Under the pieces are notes generated by a model. The model ran no database searches, was not told the origin of the DNA, and saw nothing but the letters and a program-made list of their open reading frames with translations. Position numbers and translations under genes: made by a program. Below, one piece after another: positions 35,329 to 43,787 of a DNA stretch of 48,788 bases. Source of the DNA: Gammaproteobacteria bacterium (GTDB taxonomy: Bacteria; Pseudomonadota; Gammaproteobacteria; Ga0077536); the NCBI GenBank assembly GCA_020849475.1, contig JADLGE010000103.1, positions 1 to 48,788 of the forward strand. Reading direction: 5' to 3'. Each line of letters opens with the position of its first letter. The first letter of the stretch is position 1.

Positions 35329-36150
35329 TCACAAAGTCCACAAGTCCCACACCGGGCGCGCATCGGCGGGCAGCGCCGGCATCACGCCGAGCTGCGCCCA
35401 CACCTGGCCGCCCTGGTGAAAATCCGATCCGACCGAGGCCGCCAGACCATGGCGTTTGGCCAGCGCCGCGAGCTCGCGGGTGACCTCGGGCTTCTGCAGT
35501 CCCGACACCACTTCGATGGCCTGACCGCCGGCCGCCGCGAACTCCATCGTCAAATGCTCGAGCCGCGAACGCGTGAGTTTGTACTTGTTCGGATGGGCGA
35601 TGACGGGCGTGCCGCCGGCCGCACGTATCCAGCCGACGATGGCCGGCAGGCTCGCCCAGCCCTCGATGAGATTGCCGACGCGCGTGGCGTCGAGGTATTT
35701 GCGAAAGGCGAACTCGATGGTCGGCGCAGCGCCGATGCTGAGCAGGTATTCGGCGAAATGCGGACGCCCGACGCTGCCCTGGCCAGCAAAGCGCGTCGCG
35801 CCGACAAGCGGCTCGGGGATGCCACGCTTGGCGAGCTTGTCGGCGATGCGCGCCGCGCGTTCGTCGCGCGCGCGGTGCTGATGCGCGACCGCCTCGGCCA
35901 AGGCCGCGCTGCCCAAGTCGATGTTGAGGCCAACGATGTGAATGCCGACGCGTTGCCACCAGGTCGAGAACTCGACGCCGGCAATGATGCGCAGATCTTC
36001 TACCGGCGGCAGTTCAGCATAGGCCGCAATGCTGTCGTGATCGGTAATGGACAGCATCTCGACGCCGGCCGCACGGGCCCGCTCCAGCAATTCGGCGGGC
36101 GTCAATTTGCCATCGGAAGCGGTGGAATGGGTGTGCAGATCGGCAAGCAT
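35329..36150 (-). CDS. rnm: PHP-domain phosphatase (RNase AM / 3',5'-nucleoside bisphosphate phosphatase, YciV-like)
   Basis: The 273-residue protein has the PHP metal-binding motifs in order: DLHTHSTASDG (4-14), ITDHDS, a GVEFS glutamate, GRPHFAEY, VIAHPNKY and VGSDFHQ near the C-terminus. E. coli YciV/TrpH of this type is a 5'-3' exonuclease and phosphatase acting on short RNAs and 3',5'-bisphosphonucleotides. The start is directly at the PHP domain, as in relatives. It is divergent from the darP gene with 107 bases between, and the minus-strand VPLPA-CTERM gene follows after a 176-base gap. Confidence 0.92.
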   Translation of the reverse strand: MLADLHTHSTASDGKLTPAELLERARAAGVEMLSITDHDSIAAYAELPPVEDLRIIAGVEFSTWWQRVGIHIVGLNIDLGSAALAEAVAHQHRARDERAARIADKLAKRGIPEPLVGATRFAGQGSVGRPHFAEYLLSIGAAPTIEFAFRKYLDATRVGNLIEGWASLPAIVGWIRAAGGTPVIAHPNKYKLTRSRLEHLTMEFAAAGGQAIEVVSGLQKPEVTRELAALAKRHGLAASVGSDFHQGGQVWAQLGVMPALPADARPVWDLWTL

Positions 36151-36207
36151 GGGCGCGGGCAGTGTACCCCACTCGCGGCCGTCGCCCGCGGCTGGCGGCG
36201 CGCGGGC

Positions 36208-36213
36208 TACAAT
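36208..36213 (+). promoter_or_regulatory. Possible -10 element for the darP gene
   Basis: TACAAT lies 45 bases before the darP start in the divergent region shared with the PHP gene. The -35 position is GC-rich and poorly conserved. Confidence 0.35.
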
Positions 36214-36257
36214 GCCGACCCCTCACCTTTTGTGACGCTTCGCGCGAGGAAGCACCC

Positions 36258-36812
36258 ATGGCCCGCCTCCCTTGGTACGACGATGAAGACGATGAACTCG
36301 ACGATGGGCTCGAAGACGGCGTCGAGCCCGAAAAGAGCAAATCCCAGGTCAAGCGCGAACTGCTGGCCTTGGACCCGCTCACCGAAGAACTCATGGACCT
36401 GCCGGACAAGCAGCTCAACAGCCTCGGCCTGTCGGAAAAACTCCTGACGGCCCTGCGCACCGCGCGCAATCTCAAGCGCGGCGCCTTGAAGCGCCAACTG
36501 CGTTACGCGCGCGGCCTGCTGGCCGAAGAAGATCACGCCGCCGCGGCGGCGGCGGTGGCGGCCTTCAAGCAGCCGCGGCGCGAGCAGATTGACGCCATGC
36601 ATGAGCTCGAAGACTGGCGCGAGCGCCTGCTGGCCGGCGACGCCGCCCTGCTCGATGCGCTGTTCAGTCGTTACCCCGATGTCGACCGTCAGCAGTTCCT
36701 GCAGCTGGTGCGCAACGCCAAGGCCGAGCGCGCCGCCGGCAGCACGCCCCGCGCCGGCCGTGCGCTGTACAAATTCCTCGGCGCGATGCGCGACGCCGTG
36801 CGCGAAGACTGA
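36258..36812 (+). CDS. darP: Ribosome-associated assembly factor DarP (YjgA, DUF615)
   Basis: The 184-residue protein is close to the 183 residues of E. coli YjgA. It starts with an acidic stretch ([15 protein letters not shown]), then [24 protein letters not shown] and the all-helical core ([38 protein letters not shown]) and ends [12 protein letters not shown]. DarP helps late assembly of the 50S ribosomal subunit. It is found mainly in beta- and gammaproteobacteria, which helps place the organism. GAGGA precedes the ATG. The frame is open 32 codons upstream into the intergenic promoter; this is not coding. Confidence 0.95.
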   Translation: MARLPWYDDEDDELDDGLEDGVEPEKSKSQVKRELLALDPLTEELMDLPDKQLNSLGLSEKLLTALRTARNLKRGALKRQLRYARGLLAEEDHAAAAAAVAAFKQPRREQIDAMHELEDWRERLLAGDAALLDALFSRYPDVDRQQFLQLVRNAKAERAAGSTPRAGRALYKFLGAMRDAVRED

Positions 36813-36898
36813 GCCCGCCGCGGCCTGCCCGCGCGCGGGTGAGGGCAGCCGGATTGTGTTTAAATACGCGCCCGACCAGCCGCTACCTCGCTCATCCC

Positions 36899-39037
36899 AT
36901 GCCCGTCACCGCGCCCGATCTCTTCGGCTATCCCCGCTACTGGGCTGAGTGCTACGGGCCGGCGCCGTTCCTGCCCATGTCGCGCGCCGAAATGGACACC
37001 CTGGGCTGGGACGCCTGCGACATCATCCTTGTGACCGGCGACGCCTACGTCGACCACCCGAGCTTCGGCATGGCGGTGATGGGGCGCTTCCTCGAAGCGC
37101 AGGGCTACCGTGTCGGCATCATCGCGCAGCCGGACTGGAAGAGCGCAGAGCCGTTCAAGGCGCTCGGTAAGCCGACCCTGTTCTTCGGCGTCACCGCCGG
37201 CAACATGGATTCGATGATCAACCGTTACACGGCCGACTTGAGGCTGCGCAGCGACGATGCCTATACGCCCGGCGCGGCGGCCGGCAAGCGCCCCGAGCGC
37301 GCCGTGATCGTCTACAGCCAGCGCTGTCGCGAAGCCTACAACGAGGTGCCCATCGTCATCGGCGGCATCGAGGCGAGCCTGCGGCGCATCGCGCAATACG
37401 ATTACTGGAGCGACCAGGTGCGGCGCTCGGTGCTGGTCGATGCCTCGGCCGACATCCTGCTGTACGGCAATGCCGAACGCGCCATCGTCGAAGTGGCCCA
37501 TCGTCTCGCCCAGGGCTGGAAGCTCGCGGACCTCAACGATATTCGCGGCACCGCCGTGATTCGCCGCGCAGCGCCCGCCGGCTGGACCGAACTCGATTCG
37601 ACGCGCATCGACTGGCCCAAGCAAATCGACAAGCTGCCCAATCCCTATGTCGAAGAAGGCAGCGCCTGCGACAGCGCGGCGGGCAGTGATGACGGCGCAC
37701 CGCTCGCCAAACCGATACGTGTCATTCCGATGCCGCTGGCGCGCCAGGCGCGCGGCGAACGCGACACCACCTACATTCGTCTGCCATCGTTCGAAAAGGT
37801 CGCCAAGGACGCCGCGCTCTATGCCCACGCCTCGCGCGTGCTGCATCAGGAAGCCAATCCGCACAATGCGCGCGCGCTGATCCAGAAGCACGGCACACGC
37901 GAGGTGTGGGTCAACCCGCCGCCCATTCCCTTGACCACCGCCGAGATGGACGGTGTGTTCGATCTGCCCTATCAGCGCCGTCCGCATCCAAGCTACGGCG
38001 ACGCGCAGATTCCGGCCTACGACATGATCAAGACCTCGGTGAACATCATGCGCGGCTGTTTCGGCGGCTGCACGTTCTGCTCCATCACCGAGCACGAAGG
38101 GCGCGTGATTCAAAGCCGCTCCGAAGAATCAATCCTCAAAGAGATCGAGGACATCGGGCGCAAGGTGCCGGGCTATACCGGCGTCATTTCCGATCTCGGC
38201 GGACCGACCGCCAACATGTATCGCCTGAACTGCAAGGACGAAAACATCCAGGCCAGCTGTCGGCGCCTGTCCTGCGTGTATCCGGCCATCTGCGAGCATT
38301 TGAATACCGACCACGGCGCCACCACCGCGCTGTACCGCAAGGCGCGCAAGCTCAAGGGCGTCAAACGCATTCTGATTGCTTCGGGGCTGCGCTATGACCT
38401 CGCCGTGCGCGACGAAGAATACGTGCGTGAACTCGTCACCCATCATGTCGGCGGCTATCTCAAGATTGCGCCCGAGCACAGCGAAGACGCCACGCTCAAG
38501 CACATGATGAAGCCCGGCATGGGCAGCTATCACGCCTTCAAGAAGATGTTCGAACGCTTTTCGCGCGACGCCGGCAAAGAGCAGTACCTCATCCCCTATT
38601 TCATCGCCGCCCATCCCGGTTGCGAGGACGAGGACATGCTCAAGCTCGCGCTGTGGTTGAAGCGCCATCGCTTCCGCCTCGACCAGGTGCAGACTTTCTA
38701 TCCCTCGCCGATGGCGCTGGCTACCGCCATGTACCACTCGGCGCGCAATCCCTTGCACAAGGTCACCTACAAGAGCGGCAAGGTGTACAGTGCCCGCAGC
38801 ATCGCCCAGCGGCGCCTGCACAAAGCCTTCCTACGCTACCATGACGAAGCGAATTTCGAGATGCTGCGCGAGGCTCTGCAGAACATGAACCGCCGTGACC
38901 TGATAGGCGATGGCGAGCATCAGCTGGTGCCGGCGGCCAGCATCAAGGTGCCCAAGCGCAGCCCGACAGGCCGCACGGGCAACACGCCAGCGCGACGCGG
39001 CAAGTACAACCCGGCGCGTGGTGGGCAGTGGAACTAG
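36899..39037 (+). CDS. ygiQ: YgiQ-family radical SAM protein
   Basis: The 712-residue protein has the YgiQ N-terminal domain ([17 protein letters not shown] segment, [21 protein letters not shown]), the radical-SAM cluster site CFGGCTFC (Cys387, Cys391, Cys394) and the C-terminal YgiQ-type domain ([20 protein letters not shown] and [17 protein letters not shown] segments). Family members are of unknown reaction. Near the C-terminus is a basic, Gly/Thr/Pro-rich tail (about 25 residues). The ATG at 36899 is chosen because similar proteins begin at a DLFGYPRYW segment; the ribosome-binding site is weak. Follows darP by 86 bases. Confidence 0.93.
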   Translation: MPVTAPDLFGYPRYWAECYGPAPFLPMSRAEMDTLGWDACDIILVTGDAYVDHPSFGMAVMGRFLEAQGYRVGIIAQPDWKSAEPFKALGKPTLFFGVTAGNMDSMINRYTADLRLRSDDAYTPGAAAGKRPERAVIVYSQRCREAYNEVPIVIGGIEASLRRIAQYDYWSDQVRRSVLVDASADILLYGNAERAIVEVAHRLAQGWKLADLNDIRGTAVIRRAAPAGWTELDSTRIDWPKQIDKLPNPYVEEGSACDSAAGSDDGAPLAKPIRVIPMPLARQARGERDTTYIRLPSFEKVAKDAALYAHASRVLHQEANPHNARALIQKHGTREVWVNPPPIPLTTAEMDGVFDLPYQRRPHPSYGDAQIPAYDMIKTSVNIMRGCFGGCTFCSITEHEGRVIQSRSEESILKEIEDIGRKVPGYTGVISDLGGPTANMYRLNCKDENIQASCRRLSCVYPAICEHLNTDHGATTALYRKARKLKGVKRILIASGLRYDLAVRDEEYVRELVTHHVGGYLKIAPEHSEDATLKHMMKPGMGSYHAFKKMFERFSRDAGKEQYLIPYFIAAHPGCEDEDMLKLALWLKRHRFRLDQVQTFYPSPMALATAMYHSARNPLHKVTYKSGKVYSARSIAQRRLHKAFLRYHDEANFEMLREALQNMNRRDLIGDGEHQLVPAASIKVPKRSPTGRTGNTPARRGKYNPARGGQWN

Positions 39038-39039
39038 CA

Positions 39040-39053
39040 GGCCGCTAACGGCC
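39040..39053 (+). terminator. Short hairpin after ygiQ
   Basis: GGCCG-CTAA-CGGCC forms a five-base-pair stem two bases after the ygiQ stop codon. No T-run follows, so it is a weak terminator or mRNA end structure. Confidence 0.35.
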
Positions 39054-39100
39054 CGGGCACCATACTCAAAAACAAGAATTCAGCGACTGTCGGCAATCAC

Positions 39101-40315
39101 GTGAGCACCACCCCCTTCCTGCCGCTGCCGGATGCAGTGTTTCCCGCGACGCGCGGCGCCGCACAAGCGGGCCGCGCATACCGCACGGTGGTGCTGACTT
39201 CGATCCGCGACATCGACGCCGCGCGCTGGGATGAGCTGGCCGGTGACGCCTCGGTGGTGCGCTCCCACGCCTATCTCGATGCCATCGAGCAGTCCGGCAT
39301 CAATGACTGCCGCTACTACTACCCGGTGGTCTACAACCAGCACGACGAACTGGTCGCGCATGCCTGCGTGTACACCATCAGCACCGACTTTGCGCAGCTC
39401 CTGCCGACGCGCCTGCAGGCCCTGGTGACGCGCCTGCGGCGCTGGTGGCCACGCTTCATGAGTGTGCGCATCACCGAGTGCGCGTCACCGCTGGTGGCTG
39501 GCCATGCGATCTCCGTGCGCGACGGTGAAGACCGCGGCGCCCTGCTCGCCGAACTCGACAGCGCCATCAGCGGCATTGCGCGCAGTGCGCGCAGTGGCCT
39601 CATCGTCATTCGCGACTTCGTCGCCCACGAGCGCGAGGGCGCCGATGCCCTGCTCAAGCACGGCTATGCGCTGCGCCAGAACATGCCGCTGGCGCGCATA
39701 CGGGTGCGCTGGAAGAGCTATGACGAATACCTCGCGAGCATGCGCGCGCGCTATCGCAAGGACGTCAAGCGGCGCCTGCAACGCGCCGCCGAGCACGGTC
39801 AGACGGTGCTCACCCTGCACGACTTCGGTGAACACGCCGAGACCTGGGTGGCGCAGTCACAGGTGGTGCTGGCACGCGCGCAACGCTTCAAGCGTGAACG
39901 TCTGCAGCCGGCCTACTACGCCAACATGGACAAGAAGCTCGGTGAACGCAGCCTCATGCTGGTGGCCTGTCGTGAAGAGCGCATGGTCGCCCACGGCATG
40001 GTGCTGACCGACGCCGAGAACACCATCGCCACCTTCTTTGGTCGCGAGGCCGGCCGCCCCAGCGCCGAGTGGTTCAGTCTCATGAACGAAGTGATCAAGC
40101 TCGGCATCGAACGCCAGAGCCGTTACATCCACCTGGGGCTCGGTTCCTACGACGCCAAGGCGCTGGTCGGCGCCGATATCGAACCCCTGTATCTCTACTG
40201 CCGCACGCGCTACGCGCCGCTCAACTGGCTCATTCGCATGATGCCGGAAATGATGGGCACGCACGGTAAGGCGCATAAGCAGATCTTTCGCGAAGGCGAA
40301 CAAATGTCAGACTGA
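39101..40315 (+). CDS. GNAT / FemAB-like acyltransferase (PF13480-type)
   Basis: The 404-residue protein has two halves of the GNAT-like fold, the second (about 225-360) with SYDEYLASMRARYRKDVKRRL, RSLMLVACREERMVAHGMVL and a RYIHLGLGSYDAKALVGADI segment, as in the FemAB/PF13480 acetyltransferases that transfer amino acids or acyl groups in cell wall or polysaccharide synthesis. The substrate is unknown. It starts with GTG at 39101 with no clear ribosome-binding site. The last three codons and the stop (ATG TCA GAC TGA) are supplied by a palindromic repeat, so the natural C-terminus may have been altered by repeat insertion. Confidence 0.78.
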   Translation: MSTTPFLPLPDAVFPATRGAAQAGRAYRTVVLTSIRDIDAARWDELAGDASVVRSHAYLDAIEQSGINDCRYYYPVVYNQHDELVAHACVYTISTDFAQLLPTRLQALVTRLRRWWPRFMSVRITECASPLVAGHAISVRDGEDRGALLAELDSAISGIARSARSGLIVIRDFVAHEREGADALLKHGYALRQNMPLARIRVRWKSYDEYLASMRARYRKDVKRRLQRAAEHGQTVLTLHDFGEHAETWVAQSQVVLARAQRFKRERLQPAYYANMDKKLGERSLMLVACREERMVAHGMVLTDAENTIATFFGREAGRPSAEWFSLMNEVIKLGIERQSRYIHLGLGSYDAKALVGADIEPLYLYCRTRYAPLNWLIRMMPEMMGTHGKAHKQIFREGEQMSD

Positions 40316-40373
40316 AGTCTGCCCCACAACGATTCGCGCCGGCCTTGTGTGGGTCAGACTTCAGTCTGACATT
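40303..40373. repeat. Inverted pair of family A palindromes
   Basis: Positions 40303-40328 and 40348-40373 are 26-base inverted copies differing at one base. The left copy encodes the end of the GNAT gene. The pair sits between that gene and the convergent LPG-synthase-TM-like gene and can fold as one long stem. Confidence 0.88.
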
Positions 40374-40389
40374 CAATCTTCATCGATCA

Positions 40390-41280
40390 CTATCGCACCC
40401 GCCTGAATTCCCACGCCCCTCCCAACATCGCCGCCAGCAGGCGATAGCAATACAACAGCGACACCAGCAGCAAGGCATCGCCTGGCGGCAGGCCGAGCGC
40501 CACATAGAGACCGGTGCCTGCAATGTCGGCAACACCGAGACCGACGAGGTTGGCCGGCACCGCCTGGAACAGCGCGGCGCTGGTCAGCACGAACAGGATC
40601 TGCGGGTAGTGAATGGCGATGCCCCAGCCGAGACTGCCAACGTAGACCGCCGCGCTCAGCACGACGTGCATGAGCATCGACCAGCCGATGATCAGCACGG
40701 CATCGCTCTTGTGCGTTGACAGCAGTGCCTGCAACTGCGCGAGGTCCAGACCGCGACGTGCGGCGAGCAGCAGCACCGTCAGCGCCGACAGCACGACGAT
40801 GGCGACGCCTGCCACCAGCAGCCAATGGCCATCGAGGTGCAATTGAAAAGGCTTGAGGATGGCAAAGCTCGCACCGGCAAGCGTCACCACCGCCAGCAGG
40901 CCGAGCACGTGCTCGAGCGCAATCGCGGCGATGCTCACCATCGCGCGGCGCTGTGGCGCGAGGCCTCGCAGTTTCAGGAATTTACCAAGCTCGGCGCCAG
41001 CGCCGAGCGGCATGAAGAACTGGCAGAACACCGCGAACGACACGATGCGCAGGCCGTCGCGCGGCGACAGGTGCAGGTCGAACATGTGCAGCACGCGCCG
41101 AAAGCGCAGTGCATACAGGAACAATGACAGAAGACTCAAAGCGGCGCCGGGAATGAGCAAACCATGCCAGCGCACCGCAAGCGTGGCGGGGCGCGCATGC
41201 CAGGCCCACGCCATCAGCGCACTGGCGAGCGCCAACGCCAGCGCCATGCGCCACAGCGGACGACGCGTCGGCGTCGTCAC
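40390..41280 (-). CDS. LPG-synthase transmembrane (flippase-like, UPF0104) family protein
   Basis: The 296-residue protein has about eight membrane segments and the family motifs RFRRVLHMFDLHLS, FMPLGAGAELGKFLKLRG and a late VGLGVADIAGTGLYVALG segment, typical of the membrane half of lysylphosphatidylglycerol synthase and related proteins, often fused or linked to lipid or glycan transfer. Here only the membrane half is present. The function is unassigned. The start is a GTG at 41278-41280, without an evident ribosome-binding site; an ATG at 41247 is an alternative. It closes the AOR-rhodanese unit with a 26-base gap. Confidence 0.8.
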   Translation of the reverse strand: MTTPTRRPLWRMALALALASALMAWAWHARPATLAVRWHGLLIPGAALSLLSLFLYALRFRRVLHMFDLHLSPRDGLRIVSFAVFCQFFMPLGAGAELGKFLKLRGLAPQRRAMVSIAAIALEHVLGLLAVVTLAGASFAILKPFQLHLDGHWLLVAGVAIVVLSALTVLLLAARRGLDLAQLQALLSTHKSDAVLIIGWSMLMHVVLSAAVYVGSLGWGIAIHYPQILFVLTSAALFQAVPANLVGLGVADIAGTGLYVALGLPPGDALLLVSLLYCYRLLAAMLGGAWEFRRVR

Positions 41281-41306
41281 GGCCGGCGGAACGGCCGCGG
41301 TCTCGC

Positions 41307-41720
41307 TCAGGACTTCGGTGTCGGCAATTTCGCTTCACGCGGCTCGACCGCGCCACCGGCTTTCACCCACGCGCCGAAACCACCGGCCATGTGCGCGACC
41401 GGCGCAAGACCCATGCGATGCACCGCCAGGGTGGCGAGCGCCGAGCGCATGCCGCCCGCGCAGTAGAAGATGAATTTCTTGCCGCTGCCGAATTCTTCGC
41501 GGTAGTAAGGGCTGGCCGGGTCGACCCAGAACTCCAGCATGTCGCGCGGTGCGTGGCTGGCGCCGGGAATGGTGCCGTCACGCCACAGTTCACGAATGTC
41601 GCGAATGTCGACCAGCTGCACATTCGGGTCGTCCTTCACCGCCATCACTTGCTCGACGCTCAGGGTTTCGATTTCGCGCTCGGCGTCCGCGCACAGTTGT
41701 TTGATGCCTTTGGTGATCAT
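41307..41720 (-). CDS. Rhodanese-domain sulfurtransferase, copy 2 of a tandem pair
   Basis: The 137-residue protein is a single rhodanese domain with QLVDIRDIRELWRDGTIPGA, the catalytic Cys87 in FYCAGGMRS and a closing GGFGAWVKAGG. Single-domain rhodaneses carry sulfur as a persulfide on this cysteine. It differs from the neighbouring copy at 18 of 137 positions (about 87% identical), mostly conservative. GAGGAG stands six bases before the ATG. No signal peptide is present. It may feed sulfur to the MoaD-like protein in the same unit (inference). Confidence 0.92.
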   Translation of the reverse strand: MITKGIKQLCADAEREIETLSVEQVMAVKDDPNVQLVDIRDIRELWRDGTIPGASHAPRDMLEFWVDPASPYYREEFGSGKKFIFYCAGGMRSALATLAVHRMGLAPVAHMAGGFGAWVKAGGAVEPREAKLPTPKS

Positions 41721-41747
41721 GAGAGGCTCCTCGTCAACGCGGTGGCT

Positions 41748-42161
41748 TCAGGATTTCGCTTTCGGCAGTTTGGCTTCCTTGGCCTCGACCGCGCCGCCGG
41801 CTTTCACCCACGCGCCGAAGCCGCCCGCCATATGCGCCACCGGCGCGAGGCCCATGGCATGCACCGCCTGGGTGGCCAGCGCCGAACGCAGGCCGCCCGC
41901 GCAGAAGAAAATGAATTTCTTGCCCGAGCCGAATTCTTCGCGGTAATAGGGGCTGTCGGGATCGACCCAGAATTCCAGCATGCCGCGCGGTGCATGGGTG
42001 GCGCCGGGAATCGAGCCATCGCGCCACAGTTCACGGATATCGCGGATGTCGACCAATTGCACATTGGGGTCGTCCTTCACCGCCATGACCTGTTCGACCG
42101 TCATGGTTTCGATGTCGCGCTCGGCTTCCGCGCACAGTTCTTTGATGCCTTTGCTGATCAT
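41748..42161 (-). CDS. Rhodanese-domain sulfurtransferase, copy 1 of a tandem pair
   Basis: The 137-residue single-domain rhodanese has the catalytic cysteine in FFCAGGLRS. It begins MISKGIKELCAEAERDIE, with Cys10 as an extra cysteine conserved in both copies. The ATG at 42159-42161 has GGGGGAG upstream; the frame is open ten codons further but that part lacks homology to the sister copy. It lies 27 bases upstream of copy 2. Confidence 0.92.
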   Translation of the reverse strand: MISKGIKELCAEAERDIETMTVEQVMAVKDDPNVQLVDIRDIRELWRDGSIPGATHAPRGMLEFWVDPDSPYYREEFGSGKKFIFFCAGGLRSALATQAVHAMGLAPVAHMAGGFGAWVKAGGAVEAKEAKLPKAKS

Positions 42162-42266
42162 ATCTCCCCCTCGTGTATCGCCTGCGCCCATGGAAGCGCG
42201 CTTGCTTGAGTTATCGCCGCTGCCGCCGTCATCGTCAAGCGCGACCCGCGCCGCGCTTCGCGCCGA

Positions 42267-42569
42267 TCAAATTTCGTCCTCGTCATAGGGCAGTTCCGGC
42301 AGCGCCTCGAGGTTACTTACATAGCGCGCATTGTCGAATGGCTTGCTGTGCTTGACTATCTCGAACAACTCCACCGACAGCACGCAGCCGATGTAACGCA
42401 AGGCAAGCTCACGCGACATGCCATCGTCCATCAGGCGTTGCAAGGTCGCCGCGGTCGCCGGCGGTTGGCCATCGCGAATCTGGTTTTCGATGGTGTCGAA
42501 GATTACCTCACGTAGCGTGGCATCATCATTTTCACCGTCGAGCAGCATCGCGGGATGCGCTTTGCTCAT
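42267..42569 (-). CDS. Small acidic hypothetical protein (DUF1841-like)
   Basis: The 100-residue protein is mainly helical and acidic. The middle segment (FDTIENQIRDGQPPATAATLQRLMDDG) and RELALRYIGCVLSVELFEIVK followed by FDNARYV resemble DUF1841-type small proteins, but I am not sure of that family. The ATG at 42567-42569 has AAGGAG upstream and is preferred to the GTG one codon earlier. It starts 12 bases beyond the cytochrome stop. No function is assigned. Confidence 0.72.
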   Translation of the reverse strand: MSKAHPAMLLDGENDDATLREVIFDTIENQIRDGQPPATAATLQRLMDDGMSRELALRYIGCVLSVELFEIVKHSKPFDNARYVSNLEALPELPYDEDEI

Positions 42570-42581
42570 CACACGCTCCTT

Positions 42582-43403
42582 TCAGGGTTGGGCCAGCTTG
42601 CGCGTCTTCATGAGCGCGAGATAGGCAACGAGGTTTTCGATGTCGGCGTCCGTCAACACACCGACGAAGGACGGCATCTTGCTGTGCGCATGGTAGGCGC
42701 CGGCGTCGTGGATGAAAGCACGCAGGTGTTGCGCGTCCCAATACTCGGTGACGTTCTTGGGCACGTTCAGTTCCGGCCCCAGTTCACCGCCTTGCAGGTT
42801 CACTGAATGGCAGCGCAGGCAATGGGTCTTGAATGTCTTGAAGCCATGCATCGGCGCCGCATCGCTGGCCACATCGCGCGGATAGAGCGCGGCATACTTG
42901 GTGGCGAAGTCGACCACCTCGATGCGAATCAACTGGTAGGGCCAGGGAAATTCGGCGCCCAGGGTTTTGCCTTGCGCCCACAGCAGGAAATAGGGCGCCG
43001 GTGAGACCATGGCCTTGCCCTGTTTGACTGGCGACCAGTCCTGCGCCTGGCCGTGCTCGCGGTAGGCGAGGTACGCGCCATGGGAAGCGAGCAGGGCATG
43101 GGCGACAGTCGGCGCATAGCCATCGCGCGCACCAAACACCAGTTCGTCGCCATGGGCCGGGTCGGCGCCGGCCAGCTTCAATACATCGTTGAGCGCGAAA
43201 GCATCGTAGGTGACGGGCCGGTCGTGGTCCGGGTCGTCGACCGTGAGCGTGTGGCTGGTGAGCGCCTGTTCGAGTTCGGCACGGGTGAATGCGCGTGACT
43301 TGCCGGCGACCACGACTTCCAGGGTGTCGTCGGTGGTGGCGTGGGCCAGGCTGATACTGGCAGCCAGCAAAATGAAACTCAGCAACAATCGCATCAAAGA
43401 CAT
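42582..43403 (-). CDS. Exported cytochrome c with an N-terminal sulfite-oxidase/YedY-like domain
   Basis: The roughly 273-residue protein has a signal peptide (about residues 1-22, ending AHA), then a region with VVVAGKSRAFTRAELEQALTS, TYDAFALNDVLKLAGA and FGARDGYAPTVAHALL that resembles the fold of the molybdopterin-binding oxidoreductase (SUOX/YedY) domain without its catalytic cysteine, and a C-terminal heme c site CLRCHS (195-200) with a probable axial Met243 (SKMPSF). It should act in the periplasm as an electron carrier or sensor. Two nearby ATG codons (43403, 43394) are possible starts. Its position in an aldehyde-oxidoreductase unit is notable, but the two act in different compartments. 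Confidence 0.82.
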   Translation of the reverse strand: MSLMRLLLSFILLAASISLAHATTDDTLEVVVAGKSRAFTRAELEQALTSHTLTVDDPDHDRPVTYDAFALNDVLKLAGADPAHGDELVFGARDGYAPTVAHALLASHGAYLAYREHGQAQDWSPVKQGKAMVSPAPYFLLWAQGKTLGAEFPWPYQLIRIEVVDFATKYAALYPRDVASDAAPMHGFKTFKTHCLRCHSVNLQGGELGPELNVPKNVTEYWDAQHLRAFIHDAGAYHAHSKMPSFVGVLTDADIENLVAYLALMKTRKLAQP

Positions 43404-43526
43404 CCTGCAGGCAGCAAGGCTGGAAAGCGTGGGTGGCACGTGCCGGGCGCGCACATGACAAGCTGTCAGGCACGTCCGAATGATTATTGAAAATGGGGCT
43501 CGCGTGGAATGGCTGTCGGAGCGCGC

Positions 43527-43781
43527 TCAGCCGCCTTTCAATGGCGGCACGAACACCACTTCGTCGCCGTCTTGCAGCACCGTCTCATCGAGCGCGACAT
43601 CCTTCACATGATCGCCATTGCGCATGGCCATGAACGGTGTGGCGGCGCGGAAGCCGAATTGATCCGACAGCGCGCCGAGCGTCATGCCTTCGACGAGCTC
43701 GAAGCCTTGCTCGTCGAAGTGCGTGATGCCGGGGCTCAAATACTCGCGCATCCAGCCCATAAGTTTGACGTTGATGCGCAT
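43527..43781 (-). CDS. MoaD/ThiS-family sulfur carrier protein
   Basis: The 84-residue ubiquitin-fold protein ends in GG (VVFVPPLKGG), the thiocarboxylated C-terminus used to donate sulfur in pterin-cofactor (MoaD) or thiazole (ThiS) synthesis. Body motifs MRINVKLMGWMREYLSPG and QDGDEVVFVPPLKGG fit MoaD more than ThiS. It starts six bases after the stop of the aldehyde oxidoreductase gene, and MoaD-like genes beside AOR genes are a familiar arrangement, serving its tungsten-pterin cofactor. Confidence 0.9.
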   Translation of the reverse strand: MRINVKLMGWMREYLSPGITHFDEQGFELVEGMTLGALSDQFGFRAATPFMAMRNGDHVKDVALDETVLQDGDEVVFVPPLKGG

Positions 43782-43787
43782 CGCTTC

